The notes below the pieces were generated by a model. The model had not been told where the DNA came from, made no database searches, and saw only the letters and a list, made by a program, of their open reading frames with translations. A DNA stretch of 13,101 nucleotides from an uncultured Collinsella sp. (lineage in GTDB: Bacteria > Actinomycetota > Coriobacteriia > Coriobacteriales > Coriobacteriaceae): contig URFU01000062.1 of assembly GCA_900547125.1 (NCBI GenBank), forward strand, positions 1-13,101. Direction: 5' to 3'. The translations under genes and the position numbers were made by a program. Below, piece by piece: positions 1-7,277 of the stretch (position 1 is the first letter of the stretch; every line of letters begins with the position of its first letter).

Positions 1-1
1 G

Positions 2-1468
2 TATGCTTGCTATCCGGTGATATCGCTGGACTTTTCTGGCGCTGGGAGGCGTGGCCCCGCTGTTGCCGGCGTCGTGCGCGATGCCCTTTCGGGCGAGTGC
101 GCTCGCTTGTTGGCGCTCTTGGAGGCTCCGGATTTAGCTCGAGATAAGGTGCGTCACATCGAACGTGTCGCGCGTGGCGTGGCGAGCGCGGACGAGGTTG
201 ACTCGGTGCTCGGTGTGCTCATAGAGCTGCTGGAGATTGCCTGCGATGAGCAGGTTGTATTGCTCGTTGATGGGTACGATGCGGCGTGGTCTCGCCGTGC
301 GAGCGCGAGGAACGCTTCCGACGCCGATCCGGCAGAACTACTTGACCGTGCGCTGTTTGACGCCATTGCCACTGCGCGCGATGCGTTGCGGCTGACGTGT
401 CTGATGGGGGAGTGTTCCGGTCCCGCCGAAGCGGCGCTTTCTTCGCGCGGCTGCTCGTATTGTCTGACGACGCCGCTGTCGGCGTGGTGTGACCGTTGGT
501 TCGGTTTTTCGGATGCCGAGGTCGAGGCTCTGTTGAATCATGCTGGGCGCGAGGAATACCTGGATGATGCGCGTGAATGGCTCGAGGGATATCGGTTTGG
601 CAGGGCCTATTGCTCGAGTCCAGAGCGTGTGATCGGTTTTCTGGGCCGAGGCTGCACGGCGCCTGTGCGTGCCGATTTGTATGGATATGCCGATTGTCTG
701 AGTAGGGTAGTTGCCGGGTGGAATCTCGACCGCCTTTCGGTCTTGTTTGATTTGCTCGAGGCCCATGGGTGCGCTGAGGTCCCGCTTTGTTTGGGCACTG
801 CAGAGCCAGATGTCTCGCCTGACGATGGCATGTGGACAGCGCTGTATCTGTCCGGTTTTCTCACGACGGATATGACTGAGGAGCCGGAGCATGGCGATCG
901 CCTCCGTGCTTTGCGATTGCCCAATAACGAGCTTCGCCAGACCTTGCGTCTAGTGATTATCGAGTGGTTTGAGTGTGCTGCAGAAGACATTCGAGACGTC
1001 GATGCGTTTCGCGACGGGCTGTGCCATGGGAACGAGGATACCGTGAGGCGGGCGCTAAGCCGCATCTTAGGAGATGCGGGAATCGGTGCGACCGACCCAG
1101 ATGCGCCACTGCCATATCATCTGCTCTTGCAGGGGCTCTGCTTTGGCTTGCCGGGCTATGCCAATCCTGCCTCGAGGCGAAAGTGTGGCGCGGGTCGCTG
1201 CGACATCCAGGTTTTTCCTACGGGCGCCGTGTTCGACATAGCCGATACGATCGGTATGCTCGATGAACGTCCGCTGATAACGATCAACATGATGTATGAC
1301 CCCGGTGTGGATGCGCTGGGCCTGGAATTGCTGGCCGTGCAGGCGCTGCTCGACATAGAGCGCGACGGCATCGACGAAATCCGTGTGCCGCGACCCGGCG
1401 TGGGGCGCATGCGCTGGGGGTTCGGTTTTGATGGGCAGCGTGCGTCCGTGGTGTGCCAACGTCTGTAG
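2..1468 (+). CDS. AAA-ATPase-like / PD-(D/E)XK nuclease family protein, 5' partial
   Basis: The reading frame is open to the left edge (it reads Y-A-C-Y-P-V-I-S-L before the first possible GTG at 17), and YPVISLDF matches the strand that normally follows the Walker A region in AAA-ATPase_like (PF09820) proteins, so the N-terminus, including the P-loop, lies outside the window. Visible family marks, numbered from the GTG at 17, are a Walker B-like VLLVDGYD at about 81-88, FGFSDAEVEALL at about 160, the EWLEGYRFG segment at about 187, LYLSGFLT in the middle, and a C-terminal remnant of the DUF1703-type nuclease with GAGRCDI. The usual Walker B glutamate is glycine here (DGYD instead of DEYD), and the E-x-K strand expected after GRCDI is not seen (the matching stretch reads ITINMMYD), so both the ATPase and nuclease sites look degraded. 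The biological role of this family is not established. It ends 17 bases from the convergent glycosyltransferase gene. The family call is fairly sure; activity is doubtful. Confidence 0.8.
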   Translation, partial: YACYPVISLDFSGAGRRGPAVAGVVRDALSGECARLLALLEAPDLARDKVRHIERVARGVASADEVDSVLGVLIELLEIACDEQVVLLVDGYDAAWSRRASARNASDADPAELLDRALFDAIATARDALRLTCLMGECSGPAEAALSSRGCSYCLTTPLSAWCDRWFGFSDAEVEALLNHAGREEYLDDAREWLEGYRFGRAYCSSPERVIGFLGRGCTAPVRADLYGYADCLSRVVAGWNLDRLSVLFDLLEAHGCAEVPLCLGTAEPDVSPDDGMWTALYLSGFLTTDMTEEPEHGDRLRALRLPNNELRQTLRLVIIEWFECAAEDIRDVDAFRDGLCHGNEDTVRRALSRILGDAGIGATDPDAPLPYHLLLQGLCFGLPGYANPASRRKCGAGRCDIQVFPTGAVFDIADTIGMLDERPLITINMMYDPGVDALGLELLAVQALLDIERDGIDEIRVPRPGVGRMRWGFGFDGQRASVVCQRL

Positions 1469-1472
1469 CGGC

Positions 1473-1487
1473 GGGCGAAAGCCCTTT
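1473..1487. terminator. Short GGGC-gaaa-GCCC hairpin between convergent genes
   Basis: GGGC (1473-1476), a GAAA tetraloop and GCCC (1481-1484) form a compact stem, followed on the + strand by TTTA. It sits exactly between the stop of the AAA-ATPase-like gene and the stop of the opposing glycosyltransferase gene, where a shared terminator would be expected. The stem has only four base pairs and the T tract is short, so it is a weak candidate. Confidence 0.25.
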
Positions 1488-2508
1488 ACTGTTCCGCGTC
1501 CTTCATGGGCGGCATGGGCTTCCAGTTGGGATCCTTGATGATCTTGCGGGCGTCTTTCATGCCACGGCGCAGCGCCGGAATACCGGTCTTTAAGCACTTA
1601 TCGACCGCAGCCTGGCGAAGGAATTCCTTGCAGAAGGTCGCGGCATTGCCCAGGCGGAACAGCATGGGGTGGTAGTCACCGTAGATCTGCATATAGCGAG
1701 CGAGGAAGCCTCGGTTGCGCATGATGTAGTAGCGGTTGGTGTCGCTCGTAGAGTTGAGCTGGCGCTTGCCGGCGATATCCCAGTTAGAGACAGCGCGGGC
1801 ACGCTTGAGCACCACGTCGGCAACAACGGCGGCGGGGAAGTGCTGGCTGGCCACGTAGCCGTAGCAGGCATCGTCGCCGTAGATGAAGAATCGCGCATCC
1901 GGCAGGCCGATCTTGTCGACCACGCGGCGCGAGAACAGGCCGCCTTCAAAGCACAACTGGTTCATGGCGCGGTAGCCCTTGGGGCCCAGGTCCCACTTAG
2001 CGATGGGGTTGGGGATACCAAGCGAAAGGATGAGCTGGTACTGCCAAAAGAAGGCGCCGCCGTCAAAGTCCAGGCGCGAACCCTGGATGACATCGTAGCG
2101 GTCGGTCCACTTGGCAAGACGCTCGATGCCTTCGGGGATGACGAGCACGTCGTCGTCCATCACCCAGAACCACTGGGCGCCCAGGTCGTAGGCGCATTTG
2201 GTGCCGGCGGAGAAGCCACCTGCACCGCCGCCGTTTTCGAGCTGTGGTGCGTAGATGACGCGGTCGGTGCCGCCCTTCGCGTCGGGCTGTTCGATGTCGG
2301 TGCCCCACAGGTTGGCCAGGCGCTCGTTGAATGCGGTGCACATGGCCTCGGTCTCACGCGAATTCTCGTTATCGACGATCACGATGCGCCAGGGCGCTGC
2401 CGTAAGCTCGGTCATGGAGTCGAACAAGTTGGCCAGGAGTTCCTGGCGCTTGTACGTAACGACGACAATGGCGAGCTTATCGATGGGGGCGGGAAGGGTG
2501 GAAGACAT
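1486..2508 (-). CDS. GlfT2-like family 2 glycosyltransferase
   Basis: A 340-residue cytoplasmic glycosyltransferase with a GT-A fold, expected to move a sugar (galactofuranose or rhamnose in known relatives) from a nucleotide donor to a lipid-linked or growing glycan. Motifs: an N-terminal VVVTYKR strand (15-21), VDNENS (45-50), a glycine-rich ENGGGAGGF segment (91-99) typical of GlfT2 and rhamnosyltransferase relatives, the metal-binding WVMDDDV (115-121), and the acceptor/catalytic-base region around FFIYGDDACYGYV (207-219). The frame is open further upstream to 2643, but ATG 2508 is preferred because the protein then begins just before the conserved first strand and a GAAAGGA site lies 11 bases upstream. 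The next gene upstream on the same strand is the acyltransferase, 170 bases away. The superfamily is certain; the sugar transferred is not visible. Confidence 0.85.
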   Translation of the reverse strand: MSSTLPAPIDKLAIVVVTYKRQELLANLFDSMTELTAAPWRIVIVDNENSRETEAMCTAFNERLANLWGTDIEQPDAKGGTDRVIYAPQLENGGGAGGFSAGTKCAYDLGAQWFWVMDDDVLVIPEGIERLAKWTDRYDVIQGSRLDFDGGAFFWQYQLILSLGIPNPIAKWDLGPKGYRAMNQLCFEGGLFSRRVVDKIGLPDARFFIYGDDACYGYVASQHFPAAVVADVVLKRARAVSNWDIAGKRQLNSTSDTNRYYIMRNRGFLARYMQIYGDYHPMLFRLGNAATFCKEFLRQAAVDKCLKTGIPALRRGMKDARKIIKDPNWKPMPPMKDAEQ

Positions 2509-2583
2509 GGGGCAATAAATCCTTTCACGCGCGGCGCGCATGCGCTGCACGGAAGCTATCGAATACGTCCTTGGGACTGTCCT

Positions 2584-2589
2584 ATTGTA
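2584..2589 (-). promoter_or_regulatory. Candidate -10 box for the GlfT2-like gene
   Basis: On the minus strand TACAAT lies about 75 bases before the ATG at 2508. A TTGCCG that could serve as -35 sits 19 bases upstream, which is long. The 170-base gap between the acyltransferase stop and this gene makes a separate promoter reasonable. The gap also contains the 10-base palindrome GCGCATGCGC (2536-2545) in the presumed leader. Nothing else is seen there. Confidence 0.3.
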
Positions 2590-2678
2590 AAGGCTCGGCG
2601 CACCTTGGCGGCAAGCTTTGAATAAAACGCAGGAACCTGCCACGGCTGTAGCGGCTTTAGCGTCTGACGGCAGCGTGT

Positions 2679-3809
2679 CTATTGCCGCTTGAGCTTGCGA
2701 GCGATAAAGCTTCTGGCTGCATCGATGATGAGAAGTGCCAGAGCAAAGACGATGCTAATGACGGTACCCGTGACGATGTATATAGCTACCGGGCTGATTT
2801 GGCTGACCAGTATGAATGCGAGCAACGTATTGAAGACGGGACGCCACAGGCCACTGGCGAGCGACTGCATCACATAGAAACCAAGCGTGGCGGTCGATAA
2901 GGTGACGATGACACCTGCAGTCCGCGGATTGCCTGAGGCACTGCGTCGGGTTGCCGCAAAGAGCAGGCAGGCGGCAGCGAGGGCAAACGAGATCAGCGAG
3001 GTCGATTTGTAGGAGAGGATTGTCATCGCTGTGAGGTTGTCGGTGAAGGAGAGTGCTCCTTCCAGGATGATGGTGAGCACCAAAACCGTTACGAGCGAGC
3101 GCATGCCCAAGGCGCCCACCCTGTCCGAATCCATGACATCGGTAACGTCGCGGAGCAGTCCGCCGATCAAAAACGCGACTACGTACGTGACGGCGCTCAT
3201 GAACTTTTGGAGCCAAGAAAACTCGCCGGCGCTTGTTGCACTCATAGCGGCTAAATACCCGTTAACAACAAATGCGAGGATGCCAACGGCGATGACCGTC
3301 GCCGTGTAGCTCTTCCGGGGGAGTCGACTCCTTGCTAGTCCAAACCATGGCGCCATGAAGACCGTGGCGGCATAGACCCAAATGAACTCGAGTCCCAGGG
3401 TATACCAGTTGTGCGTGTTGAGGGCTACATCAGGAATGGGTGAGACGACCGTGGACCACGCGAGCGCCACGAGGCAATAAAACGCAGTGGGCATAATGAC
3501 CTTGCCAAGGCGCTGCGCCGTCCGTTGCATTTGCGACTTCCACGTTGCTCCACCGTCCCAAGCACGCGCGGCCGAAGCGATGAGAAAATAGCCCGAGATC
3601 ATAAAGAAGACCTCGTTGGCCCAGCAGCCAAGCAAGTTAATAAAACCGAGCGCGCCGGAATAGGGGAATATCGCAAGTGGGGCATATTCCACGGCGCCGA
3701 CGCAGACGGCTTGGAAGGTCCACTGAAAGGTGTGGAACACCGCGATGCCGGCGACCGCGACCAAACGCAGCGCTTCGATGGGTATGTTGCGTGCGGCTTT
3801 GGGCTGCAT
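2679..3809 (-). CDS. Membrane acyltransferase, family 3 (OafA/WecH type)
   Basis: A 376-residue polytopic membrane protein of the Acyl_transf_3 superfamily (PF01757), whose members transfer acyl groups, commonly acetyl, to sugars of surface polysaccharides or cell-wall glycans. The N-terminus carries IEALRLVAVAGIAVFHTF, with the conserved histidine at residue 26 in the first membrane segment. The characteristic FFMISGYFLI follows at 68-77. About ten hydrophobic segments run to the C-terminus, which ends in the basic stretch RSFIARKLKRQ facing the cytoplasm. The length is normal for the family. ATG 3809 has AAAGGA a few bases upstream. It is divergent from the glycosyltransferase operon and shares a 112-base intergenic region with it, which suggests it decorates the same glycan. 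The exact acyl group and acceptor are unknown; glycan acylation is an inference from family and context. Confidence 0.85.
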   Translation of the reverse strand: MQPKAARNIPIEALRLVAVAGIAVFHTFQWTFQAVCVGAVEYAPLAIFPYSGALGFINLLGCWANEVFFMISGYFLIASAARAWDGGATWKSQMQRTAQRLGKVIMPTAFYCLVALAWSTVVSPIPDVALNTHNWYTLGLEFIWVYAATVFMAPWFGLARSRLPRKSYTATVIAVGILAFVVNGYLAAMSATSAGEFSWLQKFMSAVTYVVAFLIGGLLRDVTDVMDSDRVGALGMRSLVTVLVLTIILEGALSFTDNLTAMTILSYKSTSLISFALAAACLLFAATRRSASGNPRTAGVIVTLSTATLGFYVMQSLASGLWRPVFNTLLAFILVSQISPVAIYIVTGTVISIVFALALLIIDAARSFIARKLKRQ

Positions 3810-3849
3810 GACGTCCTTTCTTATCGGTTTGCCTCTGCGAGCTCCATAG

Positions 3850-3855
3850 ATTATA
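3850..3855 (-). promoter_or_regulatory. Candidate -10 box (TATAAT) for the acyltransferase gene
   Basis: A perfect minus-strand TATAAT lies 41-46 bases before the acyltransferase ATG at 3809, giving a leader of roughly 35 bases. No good TTGACA-like -35 is visible at the standard distance. The same 112-base gap must also hold the promoter of the divergent glycosyltransferase operon. TACCAT at 3886-3891 is a weak + strand -10 candidate, but it would give a very short leader. Confidence 0.4.
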
Positions 3856-3921
3856 TAAACGCCCGCTAGCGCGCTGACCCTTTGATACCATGAAACGACA
3901 GGTATTTCCTAAGGAGCACAT

Positions 3922-5025
3922 TTGTCTACTAACGCCTCTGGCAGCCCTGTTCTGTCGCTGCTTATTCCCATTTACAATGTTCAGCGCTACCTGTGCGAGT
4001 GTCTCGATTCCGCCCTGGTGCAGACGCTCAAGGATATTGAGATCATCTGCATTAACGACGGGTCGACCGACAACTCGCCGGCGATTATCCGCGAGTATAT
4101 GGAGCGCGATGGGCGCGTCAAGATGATCGACAAGGCCAACAGCGGCTACGGCGACTCGATGAACCACGGCCTGGAGATGGCGCGTGGCAAGTACGTTGGC
4201 ATCTTGGAGTCCGATGACTTTATGGCGCCCGACGCACTCGAAAAGCTTGTCTCGGCCGCCGATAGCAATAATGCCGACTTCGCGAAGGCGAATTTTGATT
4301 TCTACTGGTCTAAGCCCGAGGAGCGCCGTTCGCTGCACGAGATGTTTAAAGCCAAGGACTGTGGCAAGCCGGTGCACCCGAGCGATACGACTCAGTTCTT
4401 TAAGCAAAAGCCGTCGATTTGGTCGGCCGTGTACCGTCGCGATTTTCTTGAGCGCAACGGCATTAAGTTCCTGCCGACTCCGGGGGCATCCTTTCAGGAC
4501 ACGTCATTCGCCTTTAAGGTGATCGCGTGCGCCGATAAGGCTGTTTACCTGCATGATGCCGTGTTATCGTATCGTCAGGACAACGAGAATTCCTCGGTCA
4601 ATTCTTCGGCTAAGGTCTTTTGCGTCAATACCGAGTATGCCGAGATTGAGCGTTGGATTCGAGAGGATTATGCCCGTGACCACGCAAACGGCGATGTCGC
4701 GCGCATGCTCAAGTTCAATCAGCTCATTAAGTACGATTCGTACATGTGGAACTACGTGCGCCTGGCGCCTAAGTTCTATAAGGAGTTCCTGGTTCAGATG
4801 GCCAAGGAGTTCCAAGCGGCCTTGGACGCCGGGGACTTTTCGCTTGACGACCTCAAGTCGTGGAAGCGCGCAAATCTCGCTGCCATCCTCAAAGATCCTG
4901 AGGGCTGGGTTGACGAGCATCCGAGTTTTGCGACGGATGGTGCCTTGGGGCGTGCTAAGTATTACGCCTCGGTTGGAGGCCCAGGTGTGGTTGCTGCCTT
5001 CCTCATCGAATCGCTGAGGGGGTAG
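3922..5025 (+). CDS. Family 2 glycosyltransferase (paralogue A)
   Basis: A 367-residue GT-A glycosyltransferase, first gene of a five-gene glycosyltransferase operon, acting in the cytoplasm on an unidentified glycan. The N-terminal domain reads LSLLIPIYNV (11-20), ICINDGSTD (42-50) for nucleotide binding, SGYGDSMN (74-81), and ILESDDF (94-100), where glutamate takes the first place of the usual D-x-D metal motif. FLPTPGASFQD (183-193) and LSYRQDNENSSVN (215-227) are acceptor-side motifs shared with the gene at 6147. The start is TTG: AAGGAG at 3911-3916 lies five bases before it, and no in-frame ATG exists before the first conserved strand. The stop is six bases before the next gene, so the two are probably translationally coupled. 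The C-terminal 100 residues are helical-looking and unassigned. Donor and acceptor are not readable. Confidence 0.87.
   Translation: MSTNASGSPVLSLLIPIYNVQRYLCECLDSALVQTLKDIEIICINDGSTDNSPAIIREYMERDGRVKMIDKANSGYGDSMNHGLEMARGKYVGILESDDFMAPDALEKLVSAADSNNADFAKANFDFYWSKPEERRSLHEMFKAKDCGKPVHPSDTTQFFKQKPSIWSAVYRRDFLERNGIKFLPTPGASFQDTSFAFKVIACADKAVYLHDAVLSYRQDNENSSVNSSAKVFCVNTEYAEIERWIREDYARDHANGDVARMLKFNQLIKYDSYMWNYVRLAPKFYKEFLVQMAKEFQAALDAGDFSLDDLKSWKRANLAAILKDPEGWVDEHPSFATDGALGRAKYYASVGGPGVVAAFLIESLRG
4120..4184 (+). repeat. 65-base near-identical tract, copy 1 (partner 6339-6403)
   Basis: Codons 67 to 88 of paralogue A match codons 65 to 86 of the gene at 6147 with a single mismatch over 65 bases (CAC against CGC, His against Arg). 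The neighbouring codons of the two genes differ at many third positions. The tract codes for the K-M-I-D-K-A-N to E-M-A-R segment of the GT2 domain. Confidence 0.85.
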
Positions 5026-5031
5026 GTCGAC

Positions 5032-6072
5032 ATGGGAGAGACTTTGACCCCCAAAGCGACCATTGTCGTTCCCGTCTACAATTCGTCGCGCTCCATTCAG
5101 CGATGCCTCGATTCGCTGTTGGTCCAGTCTGAGCGTTCGATTCAGGTTGTCTGCGTCAACGACGGTTCGACTGATGATTCGTTGAACGTGTTGCGCCAGA
5201 TCGCGCAGGCCGACGATCGCGTACTGGTGATTGACCAGGAAAACGCGGGTGTCTCGTGCGCTCGAAATACCGGTATCGATGCGGCCGAGGGCGAGACTGT
5301 CTTCTTTGTGGACGCCGACGATTACATCGATGCCCAGACGGTCGAGCGCGTGCTGCATGCCATGGAGTCGTCAGATGCCGAGGTCGTCGTTTTTGGCGGC
5401 GTCTGTGAACCTGCCGATGCCGCCCCCAAACGTGTCCAGCAACTCATGAGCCCCAAAGCTGGTACCTTCGGCGCCCGTGATCCCCAACTGCTGTTCCATT
5501 CGAATGCGCAGCCCTATGCCTGCCGTGCGGCTTTTTCGCGCGAGCTGCTCAATCGCGAAGGCATTCGCTTCGCCCCCGGTTTGGCTTTGGGCGAGGACGT
5601 CGTCTTCCAATTTGCGGCTTATGCGCTTGCCCGCAGGACCGTCGTCATGCCGGACAAGTTCTACCACTACGTGATGGAGAGTGAATCGGCGACGCACGAG
5701 TTCAACAGTGCCGAGGCTCGCGCCAAAAAGCTCGATGCCCATATGAGAATGCTCGAGGAGGTCTTGGAGGACTGGGCGGCCTACGGTCTTTTGGACCTGT
5801 GCCCCGGCGAGCTGATAACTTGGTTTTTGGACCTAATTGTGTTCGACCTGGCGCGCTTGGATGCCGATGACTTCCATCGCGTGGCGGCTCGCGTCAACAT
5901 GGACCTCACGACGTTTTTGGGAACGGAGTGGGCGGATATGCCTGCTAAGGGCGCCGTTCGCCGTGTTGCCCACAAGCTCGTTGCGGCGACCTCGGGCGTT
6001 TCGATGACAGACGCCACGCTGTTCTATCTTTCGACTCGTGGTCTCAAAGCCTGCCTGGAGCGCTTTATCTAA
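5032..6072 (+). CDS. Family 2 glycosyltransferase (paralogue B)
   Basis: A 346-residue GT2 enzyme. Motifs in order: TIVVPVYNS (10-18), VCVNDGSTDDS (40-50), NAGVSCARNTGID (71-83), the metal-binding VDADDY (93-98), and LALGEDVVFQF (184-194), where the GED motif supplies the likely catalytic base. This is the common EpsJ/CpsJ-like arrangement, unlike its upstream neighbour. The C-terminal third has no recognised motif. The start ATG is six bases after the preceding stop, and a GAGGGGG site (5016-5022) overlaps the end of that gene, which favours coupled translation. It is followed by 74 non-coding bases before the third glycosyltransferase. The architecture is most like that of the gene at 7278, its counterpart in the A-B-A'-B' order. 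The sugar transferred is unknown. Confidence 0.86.
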   Translation: MGETLTPKATIVVPVYNSSRSIQRCLDSLLVQSERSIQVVCVNDGSTDDSLNVLRQIAQADDRVLVIDQENAGVSCARNTGIDAAEGETVFFVDADDYIDAQTVERVLHAMESSDAEVVVFGGVCEPADAAPKRVQQLMSPKAGTFGARDPQLLFHSNAQPYACRAAFSRELLNREGIRFAPGLALGEDVVFQFAAYALARRTVVMPDKFYHYVMESESATHEFNSAEARAKKLDAHMRMLEEVLEDWAAYGLLDLCPGELITWFLDLIVFDLARLDADDFHRVAARVNMDLTTFLGTEWADMPAKGAVRRVAHKLVAATSGVSMTDATLFYLSTRGLKACLERFI

Positions 6073-6112
6073 TTCCAAGCGCTGGCGCCCGCCTTATCTC
6101 GGCTTCTAATAT

Positions 6113-6141
6113 CTCCCTGTTACACGCTATTCAACAGGAGG
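6113..6141 (+). promoter_or_regulatory. Inverted repeat overlapping the ribosome binding site of the third glycosyltransferase
   Basis: CCTGTT (6116-6121) pairs with AACAGG (6133-6138) across an 11-base loop. With one bulged base the stem continues as TC (6113-6114) with GA/AG of the site, so the whole AGGAGG (6136-6141) that serves TTG 6147 could be masked. It lies in the only sizeable gap (6073-6146) inside the operon. Function is inferred; no terminator-like T run follows. Confidence 0.4.
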
Positions 6142-6146
6142 TTCTC

Positions 6147-7265
6147 TTGCAGAACTCTGATACCCCTAAAGTTTCGCTGCTTGTCCCCATCTGCAATGTC
6201 GAACGCTACCTGCGCGAGTGCCTTGATTCCGCCGTGGCGCAGACGCTCAAAGACATCGAGATCATCTGTATCAACGACGGTTCTACCGATAGCTCGCCAG
6301 ATATCATCCGCGAGTACATGGAGCGCGACCCCCGTGTAAAGATGATCGACAAGGCCAACAGCGGCTACGGCGACTCGATGAACCGCGGCCTGGAGATGGC
6401 GCGCGGCGAGTACGTGGGCATCCTTGAGTCCGACGACTTCATGTTTGAGGATTCGCTCCAGAAGTTGGTCGCCAAGGCCGATGCTGAGCATGCCGATGTG
6501 GTAAAGGGCGACTTTTACCTGTATTGGTCCACGCCCAGCGAGCGCCGTGAACTGTTTGGGATTATCGACGAGCATATGACGGGCGCCGCGTATCGCCCCG
6601 TCGACCGCCCGGGCATCTTCTACCGCAAACCTTCCATTTGGTCGGCTATCTATCGGCGCGAGTTCCTCAACGACAATCAGATTCGGTTCCTTCCCACGCC
6701 GGGTGCCTCGTATCAGGACGCAGGCTTTAACTTTAAGGTTTGGGCTTGTGCCGAACGTGCCGCGTTTATTGCGGACCCCATTTTGTGCTATCGTCAGGAT
6801 AACGAGAAGAGCTCCGTTAATTCGCCCAACAAGGTGTTTTGCGTTTGCGACGAATATGCCGATATGCAGCGCTTTTTGGAAGAGCGCCCCGAGCTCAAGG
6901 CTCAGCTCCAGGGCATTTTAATGCGCATGAAGGTCGATACGTACCGTTGGAATGACGAGCGCCTGGTCGATGAGCTGCGTGGGCAGTTTTGGAAGAAGGC
7001 CTCTCCCGAGCTCAAGGCCGACTGGGATGCCGGTCGTTTTGACCTGTCGCTGTTCGATCCGCGCGGCGAGACCGACTTGCGCCTGATGGTCAAGTCGCCC
7101 CGCGCCTATATCGATTCGCGCTTTGACTTTAAGAAGCCGGGCAAGCTCAATACGTTTAAGCACTACTTTAAGATTGGCGGCCTGCCGCTGGTCTGGCGCG
7201 TGCTGACGTATCAGCGCGCCTATGGCGATAACCCGCATCCCGATGACGTGCCGGCGGCACAGTAG
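6147..7265 (+). CDS. Family 2 glycosyltransferase (paralogue A')
   Basis: A 372-residue GT2 enzyme closely related to the gene at 3922. Shared motifs: VSLLVPICNV (9-18), IICINDGSTD (39-48), DKANSGYGDSMN (68-79), GILESDDF (91-98) with the same glutamate in place of the first Asp of D-x-D, FLPTPGASYQD (181-191) and CYRQDNEKSSVN (214-225). Similarity falls in the last 120 residues, where acceptor specificity is usually set, so the two copies probably act at different steps. The start is TTG, as in the paralogue: AGGAGG at 6136-6141 sits five bases upstream, and no ATG precedes the first conserved strand. The 74-base gap before it contains a hairpin that could cover this site. The stop is followed within 12 bases by the next gene. 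The donor sugar is not visible. Confidence 0.87.
   Translation: MQNSDTPKVSLLVPICNVERYLRECLDSAVAQTLKDIEIICINDGSTDSSPDIIREYMERDPRVKMIDKANSGYGDSMNRGLEMARGEYVGILESDDFMFEDSLQKLVAKADAEHADVVKGDFYLYWSTPSERRELFGIIDEHMTGAAYRPVDRPGIFYRKPSIWSAIYRREFLNDNQIRFLPTPGASYQDAGFNFKVWACAERAAFIADPILCYRQDNEKSSVNSPNKVFCVCDEYADMQRFLEERPELKAQLQGILMRMKVDTYRWNDERLVDELRGQFWKKASPELKADWDAGRFDLSLFDPRGETDLRLMVKSPRAYIDSRFDFKKPGKLNTFKHYFKIGGLPLVWRVLTYQRAYGDNPHPDDVPAAQ
6339..6403 (+). repeat. 65-base near-identical tract, copy 2 (partner 4120-4184)
   Basis: Second copy of the tract described at 4120. It has one non-synonymous mismatch and no synonymous ones, while codons just outside differ frequently. Confidence 0.85.
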
Positions 7266-7277
7266 GAGCGCGTGATT

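Noticed and set aside
1669..2625. 318-codon open frame on the + strand opposite the GlfT2-like gene
   Set aside because: It is antisense to a clear GT2 gene, has no recognisable domain, and long antisense frames are common in GC-rich coding DNA.
2640..2680. AGCGGC...GCCGCT inverted repeat after the acyltransferase stop as a terminator
   Set aside because: The arms are far apart, the loop holds another weak stem, and no T run follows, so it is not a convincing intrinsic terminator.
3637..4407. 256-codon minus-strand open frame across the divergent region
   Set aside because: It overlaps two well-supported genes in other frames and would cover their promoters and ribosome sites; it has no recognised domain.
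4564..5358. 264-codon minus-strand frame opposite the first two operon glycosyltransferases
   Set aside because: Shadow of real GT2 genes with motif support.
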